From positions 1 through 26,041 of the forward strand of contig CAZFKN010000043.1 in the NCBI GenBank assembly GCA_964519805.1: a stretch of 26,041 bases of DNA, in the 5' to 3' direction. This document shows, piece after piece, positions 6,448-14,576 of the stretch (its first letter is position 1; each line of letters begins with the position of its first letter). The position numbers were made by a program, and so were the translations under genes. The DNA comes from DASQPE01 sp964519805 (GTDB taxonomy: Bacteria; Gemmatimonadota; Gemmatimonadetes; Gemmatimonadales; GWC2-71-9). The notes under the pieces were generated by a model that worked only from the letters and a program-made list of their open reading frames with translations, did no database searches and had not been told where the DNA came from.

Positions 6448-8514
6448 ATGACCGTTGCCGACCACCGGATTCGACCGGCCGCCGCCGGCGTTGCCCTCAC
6501 GCTCGCCATGCTGGCATTGTCCGCGCCCCCCGCCGTCGCCCAGCTGCCCCCGATCATCCCCGTCCAGCACTTCTTCAACCCGCCCGAGATCGCCCTGGCG
6601 CAGATCTCGCCGGACGGCCGGTGGCTGGCCTATCTCAAGCCGTACCACAACAAGCTCAACCTGTTCGTTCGGCCGGTGGCGGGCGGCGCCGAGCGGCGGA
6701 TGACGGCCGACACCACCCGGCCCATCGTCCAGTACTATTGGTCGGCTGACGGCAAGCGGCTGCTCTACCTTCAGGATCGCGGCGGCAACGAGAACTTCCA
6801 CGTCTACGCGCTGCCGGTGGACGCCGCGAGCCCGGACGAGGCCCGCGACCTGACGCCGTTCGACAAGGCCCGCGCCTTGGTCGCCGACATTCCGCGTGAC
6901 CTGCCCGACCGCATTTTCATCGCGCTCAACAACCGCGACCCGAGCGCCTTCGACGCGTGCTGGCTCGACCTCAAGACCGGTGCGCTGACCGTGGCCGAGC
7001 AGAACCCCGGCCGCTTCGGATCGTATCTGCTGGATCGAAGCCACACGATCCGCGCCGCCACCGCGCAAGGCCCGGCCGGCGAGACGGAGGTCTACGTTCG
7101 GAGCGACTCGGCCCGGACCGACTCGGCCTCCGCGTGGCGCCTGCTCACCAGCTATCCGGCGACCGAATCGGTGAACCCGCTCCGGCTTCATCCGGACGGA
7201 CGGTCGCTCTACCTCACCAGCGACCACGGCGAGACCCAGTTCGCCCAGTTGATCCGGCTCGATCTCGCGACCGGTGCCGAGACGGTGGTCTCGAAGGACC
7301 CGGACCAGGCCGCTGACGTCTCCGACGTCCTCTTCGGCGTAGGCACGGACTCGGTGCTGTGGGCGGCGTACGACGCGGATACCGTTCGCGTGTACGGACA
7401 GAATCCGGCCGTGACGCGGGACATCGCGCGGATCAAGCGGCTCCACGACGGCACGCCGACCGTCACCTCGATGACCCGGGACGAGCAGCGCTGGGTGGTG
7501 AGCTTCAACTCCCCCACCGACCCCGGCGCGACGTATCTCTACGACCGAAAGACCGGCAGAGCGCGGTTCCTCTTCCGGCCCCGTCCGTGGCTCAAGCCCG
7601 CGGAGCTGGCGGGCATGAAGCCGATCTCCTTCCGCGCGCGCGATGGACTCACGATCCACGCCTATCTCACCGTCCCGAAGGGCATCGCCGCGAAGAAGCT
7701 GCCGCTGGTCCTGCTGGTACACGGAGGACCGTGGGCGCGCGACGAGTGGGGCTACCAGCCCGAGGTCCAGCTCCTGGCCAACCGCGGCTACGCCGTGCTC
7801 CAGGTCAACTATCGGGGCTCGACCGGTTACGGCAAGCGCTTCTACAACGCCGCGGTGCACGAGTTCTCGGGCGCGATGCACGCGGATCTGATCGACGGGG
7901 TGAAGTGGGTGGTGGATCAGGGCATCGCCGATCCGCACAAGACCTGTATCTACGGTGGATCGTACGGTGGCTACGCGACGCTCGTCGGCGTAACGTTCAC
8001 GCCGCAGGAGTTCCGCTGCGCGATCGACTACGTCGGTCCCTCGTCACTCATCACGCTGGTGGAGTCCTTCCCCGCCTATTGGCGGCCGTTCCTCGAGGGA
8101 AGCTGGTACCGGTTCGTCGGCGATCCGGCCAAGGCGGCCGACCGCGCAGAGATGTGGAAGCGGTCGCCGCTCTCGCGCGTCGACCAGATCACGACGCCGC
8201 TTCTCATCGTTCAGGGCGCCAACGATCCACGCGTCACCAAGCAGGAAGCGAATCAGCTGGCCGTGGCCCTGCGCGATCGCGGGGTGAAGGTGCGTTACAT
8301 CATCGCGCCCAACGAGGGACACGGGTTCCTGAATCCGGATAACCGTCTGGTGCTCTACCGTTCGATGGAGGAGTTCTTCGGGACGTACCTGGGCGGCCGG
8401 GTCCAGAAGGAGCCGCCTCCCGGCGTGGCGGAGCGGCTCAAGGTCATGACGGTCGACGTCGACACGCTCAAGGCCGCGCCGCCGGACACCACTGCGCCGC
8501 GCGCCGCCACCTAG
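6448..8514 (+). CDS. Secreted prolyl-oligopeptidase-family (S9) serine peptidase
   Basis: A 688-aa protein with a signal peptide: basic start (MTVADHRIRP), hydrophobic core at about 11-26, probable cleavage after AVA at residue 31. Residues about 45-400 carry beta-propeller-like repeats (ISPDGRWLAYLKP, SADGKRLLYLQD, HPDGRSLYLTSDHGETQ). The C-terminal alpha/beta-hydrolase domain has VLLVHGGPWARDEWGY, nucleophile motif GGSYGGYA (Ser505), GANDPRV (Asp593) and NEGHGF (His625), a complete S9 triad. The family cleaves short peptides; with export it would act in the periplasm or outside. ATG at 6448 has AGGAGAGG upstream; a long upstream open frame opposite the thiolase is not coding. The stop TAG shares the CTAG at 8511-8514 with the convergent glycosyltransferase gene. 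The exact specificity (dipeptidyl, acylaminoacyl) is unknown. Confidence 0.95.
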   Translation: MTVADHRIRPAAAGVALTLAMLALSAPPAVAQLPPIIPVQHFFNPPEIALAQISPDGRWLAYLKPYHNKLNLFVRPVAGGAERRMTADTTRPIVQYYWSADGKRLLYLQDRGGNENFHVYALPVDAASPDEARDLTPFDKARALVADIPRDLPDRIFIALNNRDPSAFDACWLDLKTGALTVAEQNPGRFGSYLLDRSHTIRAATAQGPAGETEVYVRSDSARTDSASAWRLLTSYPATESVNPLRLHPDGRSLYLTSDHGETQFAQLIRLDLATGAETVVSKDPDQAADVSDVLFGVGTDSVLWAAYDADTVRVYGQNPAVTRDIARIKRLHDGTPTVTSMTRDEQRWVVSFNSPTDPGATYLYDRKTGRARFLFRPRPWLKPAELAGMKPISFRARDGLTIHAYLTVPKGIAAKKLPLVLLVHGGPWARDEWGYQPEVQLLANRGYAVLQVNYRGSTGYGKRFYNAAVHEFSGAMHADLIDGVKWVVDQGIADPHKTCIYGGSYGGYATLVGVTFTPQEFRCAIDYVGPSSLITLVESFPAYWRPFLEGSWYRFVGDPAKAADRAEMWKRSPLSRVDQITTPLLIVQGANDPRVTKQEANQLAVALRDRGVKVRYIIAPNEGHGFLNPDNRLVLYRSMEEFFGTYLGGRVQKEPPPGVAERLKVMTVDVDTLKAAPPDTTAPRAAT

Positions 8515-9455
8515 CGGGAGCGAAGGCCGTCGAGGAGGCCGCGGACTCGCGCCGCGGCCGCCCGCCACTCGCCCCGCGCGATCTGCCGGAACAGCACCAT
8601 ACTCGCGCGGGCCGGGACCGTCAGCATGAACCCCAGCCATTGAAGCGGGGTGGCGTGCCGGCGCATGAGTCGCAGGTAGTTGGCGCTCTTGGCGCGCTCG
8701 TACGCCGGGACGGGATATCCCCGTCCCGGGGTGCCCCCCGCGTGGTAGGCCACGGCCGCAGGGACATAGCGAATCGAGAAGCCCGCGTCTCGCGCCCGGA
8801 GCGAAAGGTCCACCTCTTCCCACCCGTACGGATTGAACGCCTCGTCGAAGCCCCCGATCGCGCGCAGGACGTCCCGCCGGACCAGCACCGCGAACCCGAC
8901 GCACGAGTCCACGCCACCGCTCTGATCGAAGCGACCGTCATCGGCCTCGCCCGCCCCGACATCGACGATCCAGCCGCGGCCGAGACGGACGTGCATGCCG
9001 CCGGCTGAGGCGATCACGCCTCGCTCCCCCAGACGATAGGCCTTGGGAGTGGCGAGCCCCGCCGCCGGATTGGAGCGCAGCGCCGCCACCAGATGGTCGC
9101 CAAGCCGCTCGTCCACCACGGTGTCGTCATCGAGAAAGAGGATGTAGGCGTATGCGAAGCGCTCCTCGATCGTGCGGATGCCGAGGTTGCGGCCGCCGGC
9201 AGCGCCGAGATTGACCGGGCTCCGGACCAGATGGGCCTCGGGATGCGCGAGCGCGACGGCGTCGGCCGAGCCATCGGAGGAGCCGTTGTCCACCACCACC
9301 ACGTCGAGCGGCCGATAGGACAGCCGAGCCACGCTGTCGAGGCAGCGGAGTGTCTCAGCTTGCTTGTTGTGGCTCAGCACGAGCACGACCACCCGCTCGT
9401 CGGCTTGACCCCGCGACCGGGCCTCGCTTATTCCATCGCCATGCCCAACCCCCAT
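8511..9455 (-). CDS. Family 2 glycosyltransferase (GT-A fold)
   Basis: About 314 aa with a cytosolic GT-A domain: VVVLVLSHNKQAETLRCLDSV (from residue 22), VVVDNGSSDGS, PVNLGAAGGRNLGI, and the metal/nucleotide-sugar motif LFLDDDTVVD (Asp109-111). GGFDEAFNPYGWEEVDLSLRARDAG is a typical rhamnosyl-transferase-like block near residue 195. It has no membrane segments. Donor and acceptor are unknown; roles in surface polysaccharide or glycoprotein assembly are the usual ones. The ATG at 9455 is preceded by AGGAGGAGACGTTC, a strong ribosome site. That places the start 15 bp inside the divergent phosphatase-like gene. A start 21 codons later (GTG) lacks such a site. The TAG stop overlaps the S9 peptidase stop in a shared CTAG. 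Confidence 0.92.
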   Translation of the reverse strand: MGVGHGDGISEARSRGQADERVVVLVLSHNKQAETLRCLDSVARLSYRPLDVVVVDNGSSDGSADAVALAHPEAHLVRSPVNLGAAGGRNLGIRTIEERFAYAYILFLDDDTVVDERLGDHLVAALRSNPAAGLATPKAYRLGERGVIASAGGMHVRLGRGWIVDVGAGEADDGRFDQSGGVDSCVGFAVLVRRDVLRAIGGFDEAFNPYGWEEVDLSLRARDAGFSIRYVPAAVAYHAGGTPGRGYPVPAYERAKSANYLRLMRRHATPLQWLGFMLTVPARASMVLFRQIARGEWRAAAARVRGLLDGLRSR

Positions 9456-10973
9456 GAACGTCTCCTCCTGATCGGCCTCGACGCCGCGGATCTGGAGCTG
9501 GTCGAGCGGTGGATTGCCGACGGCAGTCTGCCGACGCTGGCACTGCTCAAGGCCCAAGGCACGCTGGCGCCGCTCAGCACCTCGGCCCGCTGGCTCACCG
9601 GCTCACCCTGGCCGACGTTCTACACCGGGCGCCCGCCGTCGGACCACGGCATCTATCACGATTTCCAGTGGCGACACGAGCAGATGGCGTTCCGCGCGCC
9701 CTCGACGGAGTGGCTGCCGGTGCGCCCGTTCTGGCGCGGGCTCAGCGGCGACGCTTCGGTCGTCGCGCACGACGTCCCGATGACGCCGGGCACCGAGCCG
9801 TTCCAGGGTGTGGAGTCCACCGGCTGGGGCAGCCACGACAAGCTGGTGCCGCCGGAGACCTACCCGGCGGACTTGCTGGCCCGGATCCGTGCGCGCTGGG
9901 GCGACTCCCCCATCAAGACCGACGAGTATGGGCGGGCGTCGCTCGCCAGCCTGCGCGAGCTGCACCAGCAGCTGCTCGAGCTGACCCGCCGCTCATGCGA
10001 GGTCGCCCGCTGGCTGCTCGAGCGGCCGTGGCGTCTCGGCATCGTGGTGTTCGGGGCGCTGCACCGCGGCGGCCACCGGTTCTGGGACCGCTCGAGTGTC
10101 GATGGCACGGTCCCGCCCGCGCTGGAGTCGTGGTACGACGATGGGCTGCACGCCCTGTATCGGGAGGCGGATCGCGCGGTCGGCGAGCTGATCGCCGCGG
10201 CACCCGACGCATCGGTCTTCGTGTTCGCGCTGCACGGAATGATGGTCAACACCGCGCGCGTGGACCTGCTCGACGACATGCTCGCGCGGGTGCTGCGCGG
10301 TCCCGCCGCCCAGCGCCGGAAACCCGGCCTCCTTCGTCGCGTGGGCGAGGCCATCCCGGTCTCGCTCCGACGCCGCCTCACCCATGCCGTGCCCTCGGCG
10401 CTCAAGGACCGGATCATGACCCGCTGGGCCACGGGCGGAACCGACTGGTCGACGACCCGCGCCTTCACGCTGCGGGCGGACCTGAGCGGCTATGTCCGGA
10501 TCAATCTGGCCGGCCGCGAGCCGCAGGGCATCGTGCGGCCCGCCGATTTCGAATCACTCCTGGAGGAGATCGACCGGGGGCTCCGGTCCTTCCGCGACGC
10601 GAGCAGCGGGGAGCCGCTGGTGGTCGAGACCGCGCGAGCGCGCGCCGTCTTCCCGCCGGGCGAGCGGATGGACCGCCTGCCCGATCTGATCGTGCGCTGG
10701 GCCGACACGTCCGCCGCGACCCATGCCGCGATCGAGTCTCCATCCCTCGGCCGGATCGAGCGCGCCACCCCGGGCCGAGTGCCCAACGGGCGGAGCGGCA
10801 ACCACCGGCCCATCGGATTTCTCATTGCGCGCGGTTCGGGCATCGCGGCCGGTGCTCGGCTTCAGGACGGCGCCGACATCCTCGATCTCGCGCCGACGGC
10901 GCTCGCACGACTCGGCGCCTGCACCACCGTGCCGCTGGCGGGCAAGGTCATCGAGCCGCTCGCCCGAGGCTAG
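9441..10973 (+). CDS. Alkaline-phosphatase-superfamily protein (type I phosphodiesterase/nucleotide pyrophosphatase-like)
   Basis: A 510-aa protein without a clear signal peptide. Recognisable superfamily metal/active-site blocks are LLLIGLDAADL (Asp14), SPWPTFYTGRPPSDHGI (putative nucleophile Thr59), FGALHRGGHRFWD (His208, His212), VFALHGMM (His265) and GNHRPIGFLIARG (His455). The usual Asp before the first of the paired histidines is His208, and the Asp of the usual SDHG block is Leu264. The metal site is therefore non-canonical or the protein belongs to a subgroup that uses histidine there. Members hydrolyse or transfer phosphate, sulfate or phosphonate esters; the substrate is unknown. 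The ATG at 9441 has no good ribosome site and overlaps the divergent glycosyltransferase start by 15 bp. The stop TAG shares a CTAG with the convergent oxidoreductase gene. Confidence 0.85.
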   Translation: MPNPHERLLLIGLDAADLELVERWIADGSLPTLALLKAQGTLAPLSTSARWLTGSPWPTFYTGRPPSDHGIYHDFQWRHEQMAFRAPSTEWLPVRPFWRGLSGDASVVAHDVPMTPGTEPFQGVESTGWGSHDKLVPPETYPADLLARIRARWGDSPIKTDEYGRASLASLRELHQQLLELTRRSCEVARWLLERPWRLGIVVFGALHRGGHRFWDRSSVDGTVPPALESWYDDGLHALYREADRAVGELIAAAPDASVFVFALHGMMVNTARVDLLDDMLARVLRGPAAQRRKPGLLRRVGEAIPVSLRRRLTHAVPSALKDRIMTRWATGGTDWSTTRAFTLRADLSGYVRINLAGREPQGIVRPADFESLLEEIDRGLRSFRDASSGEPLVVETARARAVFPPGERMDRLPDLIVRWADTSAATHAAIESPSLGRIERATPGRVPNGRSGNHRPIGFLIARGSGIAAGARLQDGADILDLAPTALARLGACTTVPLAGKVIEPLARG

Positions 10974-11971
10974 GTCACCGGCACCCAGTCGCCGGTCGCG
11001 AGACTGCGGCGGCACGCCTCTCCCACCGCGATGGCCGCCAGCCCGTCCGCCGGACCCGCCCCCGTGGCCGCCCGGCCGCGCACCGCCGCCACGAAGTCCC
11101 GGAGCTGCCGCCCGAAGCTCCGGTCCGTGACGTTGGGCGTGCCCATCACCCGCGCGACCGCGAGCGACGCCGTGTCCGAGACGAGCGCCAGCCGCTCGCC
11201 CCACCCCGACGCGGCGTTCCGCCCTTCGCGGAACAGACTCCCGCTCGCGGCATAGGAGGTTCCGGCGAGGCTCACGGCGAGCCACTCGCGGTACGCTCCA
11301 TGACCCGCGACGCAGCGGGCAGTCACACCGCCGGGAAACTCCAGCGCGCACTCGATGCGCAGGTCGGTGTGGGAGGTCACCCGCGCCCGTCCCGGCGACG
11401 TGCCCAGGAGGAACCGCAGCAGGTCCGTCTGGTGGGGGAGGACGTCGTCCAGCACGCCGCCGCCCGTCGGATCGCTGCCGGCGCCCCAGCCCGCGGGCGG
11501 GAACGACAGCTCGAAGGCGATTGTGGCCTGGGAATCCAGCGACGGGAGCCGGGTCTTCACCCGGCGATACGGCTCGCGGAAACGCCGGGTGAAACCGATC
11601 TGAAGCCGGCGGCGCGCCGCCCGCGCGGCGTTGGCCATCTGCGTGGCTTCCGCCCGCCCGAGCGCCATCGGCTTCTCCACGAGCACGTGGAGGCCGGCAC
11701 CGAGCGCGGCGCAGGTGAGCGCCGCGTGGGTCTCCGGAGGCGTGAGCACGAGCAGCGCCTCGGCCTGATAACTCAGGAGATCGGAGAAATCGAAGGCGAC
11801 GGGGATGCCGGGAAGATGCTCGCGTCCCCAGACGCATCGTTCCGGGTTCTGGTCCCAGGCGGCGACCAGTCGAGCCTCGGTGCAGTCGAGCAGCGCCGGC
11901 AGGTGGAATCGCTCGAACACGCGTCCCAGCCCCACCACCGCCAGCCGGACCGGGGCCTCGAGGTCCGCCAT
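10970..11971 (-). CDS. Gfo/Idh/MocA-family oxidoreductase
   Basis: A 333-aa protein with an N-terminal Rossmann fold (VRLAVVGLGRVFERFHLPAL, residues about 8-27) and the family EKP motif in HVLVEKPMAL (Lys100). A C-terminal alpha/beta domain has RRFREPYRRVK and GGGVLDDVLPHQTDLLRFL; the histidine in DVLPHQTD is a likely catalytic-site residue. Members oxidise or reduce sugars, inositols or related compounds with NAD(P). The substrate is not predictable here, though the nearby glycosyltransferase would fit sugar metabolism. The ATG at 11971 lies 2 bp after the thrS stop, so it is probably co-transcribed with thrS. Its TAG stop overlaps the stop of the convergent phosphatase-like gene within a CTAG. 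Confidence 0.92.
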   Translation of the reverse strand: MADLEAPVRLAVVGLGRVFERFHLPALLDCTEARLVAAWDQNPERCVWGREHLPGIPVAFDFSDLLSYQAEALLVLTPPETHAALTCAALGAGLHVLVEKPMALGRAEATQMANAARAARRRLQIGFTRRFREPYRRVKTRLPSLDSQATIAFELSFPPAGWGAGSDPTGGGVLDDVLPHQTDLLRFLLGTSPGRARVTSHTDLRIECALEFPGGVTARCVAGHGAYREWLAVSLAGTSYAASGSLFREGRNAASGWGERLALVSDTASLAVARVMGTPNVTDRSFGRQLRDFVAAVRGRAATGAGPADGLAAIAVGEACRRSLATGDWVPVT

Positions 11972-11973
11972 GG

Positions 11974-13914
11974 CTACGGCGCGAGCGCCCTCGACTGCAC
12001 CTGCGCGCCGACCTGCGCGACGAAAGCGTCGACGGGCATCACGTCCTGCTTCTTCCCCGCGCCCCGCACGCGGATCGCCAGCGCATCGCTCTCGGCTTCG
12101 CGCTGACCGATCACGGCCATGTAGGGAATCTTGAGGATCTCGCCCTCACGGATCCGATAGTTGAGCGTCTCGGTCCGGTCGTCCACGTGCACGCGGAGGC
12201 CCGCAGCCTTGAGACGCCGAGCCACGGCGCGAGCCGCCTCGGCTTGGGCGTCGGAGATCGGGATCACCCGCACCTGCTCCGGCGCGAGCCACACCGGGAA
12301 GGCGCCGGCGAAGTGCTCGATCAGGTTGCCGGTGAAGCGCTCCAACGTCCCGTAGATGGCGCGGTGGATCATGACCGGGCGGTGCGGCTTGTTGTCGGCG
12401 CCGGTGTACTCCAGCTGGAACCGCTCGGGGAGATTGTAGTCGAGCTGAATCGTCGGCCCCTGCCACAGCCGTCCGATGGCATCCTTGAACTTGATGTCGA
12501 TCTTCGCGCCGTAGAACGCGCCGCCGCCGGCGTCGATCCGGTAGGCGATCCCCTTCCGTTCCAGCGCGCGTGCCAGCGTCGCCTCGGCGCGGTCCCACAC
12601 CTCGTCGCTGCCGAGCCGCTCGGGCGGGCGGGTCGAGATCTCGAAGTCCAGCTCGAAGCCGAAGGTCTGGCGGACCAGCCGGTCGACCTGGTCGAGGCAG
12701 AGGAAGATTTCGTCTTCCACCTGCTCCGTCGTGCAGAAGATGTGGGCGTCGTCCATCGAGAGGCCGCGCACGCGGAGCAGGCCGTGCAGTGTCCCCGACT
12801 TCTCGTTCCGGTACACGTTGGCGACTTCCGAGAGCCGGATCGGCAGGTCGCGGTAGCTGCGCTGCTGACTCCGATAGATGAGGCAATGCATCGGGCAGTT
12901 CATCGGCTTCACCCGATAGCGCGTGTCCTCGCTCTCGCCCGCGCCCGCGGCCATGGCCGGGTACTGGTTGGCGCCGTAGAGCGGCAGGTGCCCCGAGATG
13001 TAGAACAGCTCTTCGCGGCTCAGGTTCGGCGTGTAGACCAGGTCGTAGCCGCTCGCCACGTTGTCGTCCTCCACCGCGCGGGAAAGCAGCCACTTGATCA
13101 TGGCTCCCTTGGGGTGCCAGAGCACGAGGCCCGGCCCCACGATCTCGGAGATGGAGAAGAGATCGAGCTGCTTCCCGAGCACCCGATGGTCGCGCTTGCG
13201 CGCCTCCTCCAGCCGGTGGAGGTAGGCGTCGAGAGCTTCCTTCTTGAACCACGCCGTGCCGTAGATCCGCTGGAGCATCTGCCGCTTCTCGTCGCCTCGC
13301 CAGTACGCGCCGGCGGCGTGCAGCAGCTTGAAGTGCTTGAGCCGGCCGGTGCTGGGCACATGCGGCCCGCGACAGAGATCCTGGAACGGCCCGTCGGTAT
13401 AGACCGTGATCGTCTCGTCGGGTCCGAGCTCGGAGATCCGCTCCAGCTTGAGCGGATCGTCGGCAAAGCGCCGATTCGCCTCCTCGCGGTCCACGACCTC
13501 GCGCACGAAGGGATAGTCGCGCGTGGCGACCTCGCCCATCTGCTTCTCGATCTGCTCGAGGTCCTCGGGCGTGAAGGGCCGGGGGACGTCGAAGTCGTAG
13601 TAGAAGCCGTCTTCGATGGGAGGACCGAAGCCGATGCCGGCGCCGGGGAAAATCTCCCGCACCGCGGTCGCCAGGATGTGGGCCGAGGAGTGGCGCAGAA
13701 CCTCGAGCGCGTCGGGGTCGCGGTCGGTGAGGATCGAGACCTCGGCGTCCGCGTCGATGGGGCGCGAGAGATCGCGGATCTGCCCGTCGATCCGGATGGC
13801 GAGCGCGGCCTTGGCGAGCCCCGGGCCGATGCTCTCCGCCAGCTCGCGCCCCGTGGTCCCCGACGGCACCTCACGCACCGAGCCGTCGGGCAGGGTCAGG
13901 CGGATCAGGCTCAC
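11974..13914 (-). CDS. thrS: Threonyl-tRNA synthetase
   Basis: A 646-aa class II synthetase that charges tRNA-Thr. Domains in order: TGS (about 1-62, RLTLPDGSVREVPSGTTGRELAESI); N2 editing domain with HSSAH and DLCRGPHVPSTG; catalytic core with KPMNCPMHCLIYRSQQRSYR (zinc ligand Cys340), LLRVRGLSMDDAHIFC and the motif-3 region HRAIYGTLERFTGNLIEHFAG; and the C-terminal anticodon-binding domain from about 540 (VRVIPISDAQAEAARAVA). It is complete. The GTG at 13914 is chosen because the TGS domain begins there; its GTGA overlaps the stop of a 50-aa membrane-protein gene. infC, rpmI and rplT, often next to thrS, are absent here. No T-box leader was recognised. Confidence 0.97.
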   Translation of the reverse strand: MSLIRLTLPDGSVREVPSGTTGRELAESIGPGLAKAALAIRIDGQIRDLSRPIDADAEVSILTDRDPDALEVLRHSSAHILATAVREIFPGAGIGFGPPIEDGFYYDFDVPRPFTPEDLEQIEKQMGEVATRDYPFVREVVDREEANRRFADDPLKLERISELGPDETITVYTDGPFQDLCRGPHVPSTGRLKHFKLLHAAGAYWRGDEKRQMLQRIYGTAWFKKEALDAYLHRLEEARKRDHRVLGKQLDLFSISEIVGPGLVLWHPKGAMIKWLLSRAVEDDNVASGYDLVYTPNLSREELFYISGHLPLYGANQYPAMAAGAGESEDTRYRVKPMNCPMHCLIYRSQQRSYRDLPIRLSEVANVYRNEKSGTLHGLLRVRGLSMDDAHIFCTTEQVEDEIFLCLDQVDRLVRQTFGFELDFEISTRPPERLGSDEVWDRAEATLARALERKGIAYRIDAGGGAFYGAKIDIKFKDAIGRLWQGPTIQLDYNLPERFQLEYTGADNKPHRPVMIHRAIYGTLERFTGNLIEHFAGAFPVWLAPEQVRVIPISDAQAEAARAVARRLKAAGLRVHVDDRTETLNYRIREGEILKIPYMAVIGQREAESDALAIRVRGAGKKQDVMPVDAFVAQVGAQVQSRALAP

Positions 13915-14063
13915 TGGCCGATCTCCACCGTCACCGACGGCACCACCGGCGTCGCGTCCCGGCCGAGAACGAAGTACAGGCCGACGCCGACGAGCACGAG
14001 CAGGGCGACCACGAGCCACCGGCCCAGGGTGCGCAGCGTCACCACGTCCCGTTCATCGGTCAT
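13911..14063 (-). CDS. Small single-pass membrane protein, 50 aa, unknown function
   Basis: A short ORF beginning MTDERDVVTLRTLGRW, then a hydrophobic helix (about residues 17-33, LVVALLVLVGVGLYFVL), then a polar tail GRDATPVVPSVTVEIGQ. The positive residues before the helix and few after it suggest the N terminus is inside. I do not recognise the family. It is supported as a gene by the 4-bp GTGA overlap with thrS, the ATG next to a divergent promoter region, and the absence of another start for that transcript. A weak AGGCGGAA lies about 8 bp before the ATG. It could also be a leader peptide whose translation couples to thrS. Confidence 0.65.
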   Translation of the reverse strand: MTDERDVVTLRTLGRWLVVALLVLVGVGLYFVLGRDATPVVPSVTVEIGQ

Positions 14064-14159
14064 CGCTCGCGTTCCGCCTCTGCCTGCTGGATGGTGTACC
14101 GGAGTGTCGGAGCGTGTTAACTTAATCTTTCATGTCCCGATTTTGAACGAGGTTATCGC
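14064..14159. promoter_or_regulatory. Divergent promoter region between the thrS unit and the BON-valS unit
   Basis: 96 bp between divergent genes, with the only AT-rich stretch of the neighbourhood at about 14115-14148 (GTTAACTTAATCTTTCAT followed by GATTTTGAAC). No clear -35/-10 pair is visible on either strand, but the base composition and position make it the likely promoter for both units. GAGG at 14149-14152 is the ribosome site for the GTG at 14160. Confidence 0.45.
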
Positions 14160-14576
14160 GTGAGCCAGGGCAAGCGGCTGAACGGGTTCGAAATCGCCGG
14201 GTGGGCCGGGCTGGGTGTGCTCACCGGCCTGGTGACCGGCTTCGCATTGAGCGAGTGGGTCGGGGGCGTGAGCCGTCCCCGGGTCAGGCGGCTGGTCACG
14301 CGCCGGCAGCGACCGTTGCTCACCGCCGCCGCCTGCGCCCGGGCCGCCGCGGCGGCCCTGACCGCCGATCCGTCCCTTCGCGACCTGAACCTTCAGGCGT
14401 CGGCCGTGGCCGCCGGCGTGGTCGAGCTGCACGGGTGGGTCTCCTCCCGCGCCCTCCGCACCCGCGCGGGCAGCGCCGCCCGCGCGGTCGTCGGCATCGA
14501 CCGGGTGATCAACAGCATCCTCGTCCGCGGCGAGGACGATCTCGACCCCAGGAACGTCGCCGACCAGAGCGCATGA
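14160..14576 (+). CDS. BON-domain membrane protein
   Basis: A 138-aa protein. A hydrophobic segment (about residues 10-31, FEIAGWAGLGVLTGLVTGFAL) is followed by an Arg-rich stretch (RPRVRRLVTRRQR). A BON-like domain lies at about 60-125, where LNLQASAVAAGVVELHGWVSS and AARAVVGIDRVINSILV match the beta-alpha pattern with its conserved glycine and final VxN. BON domains are thought to bind phospholipid or mediate envelope contacts, so a role near the inner membrane is likely but not specific. The GTG start has GAGG 7 bp upstream. The stop overlaps the valS start by 4 bp (ATGA), suggesting coupled translation with valS, an unexpected functional pairing. Confidence 0.85.
   Translation: MSQGKRLNGFEIAGWAGLGVLTGLVTGFALSEWVGGVSRPRVRRLVTRRQRPLLTAAACARAAAAALTADPSLRDLNLQASAVAAGVVELHGWVSSRALRTRAGSAARAVVGIDRVINSILVRGEDDLDPRNVADQSA

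Noticed and set aside
9509..12106. 865-codon plus-strand open frame shifted against the phosphatase-like gene
   Set aside because: Arg/Pro/Ala-rich out-of-frame translation without family motifs; covers two real genes on different strands.
14064..14159. T-box or other synthetase riboswitch before thrS or valS
   Set aside because: The 96 bp are too short for a T-box plus terminator, and no T-box sequence or specifier loop was recognised.
12187..14163. 658-codon plus-strand open frame opposite thrS
   Set aside because: Mirror of the thrS codons with biased composition; thrS accounts for the region fully.
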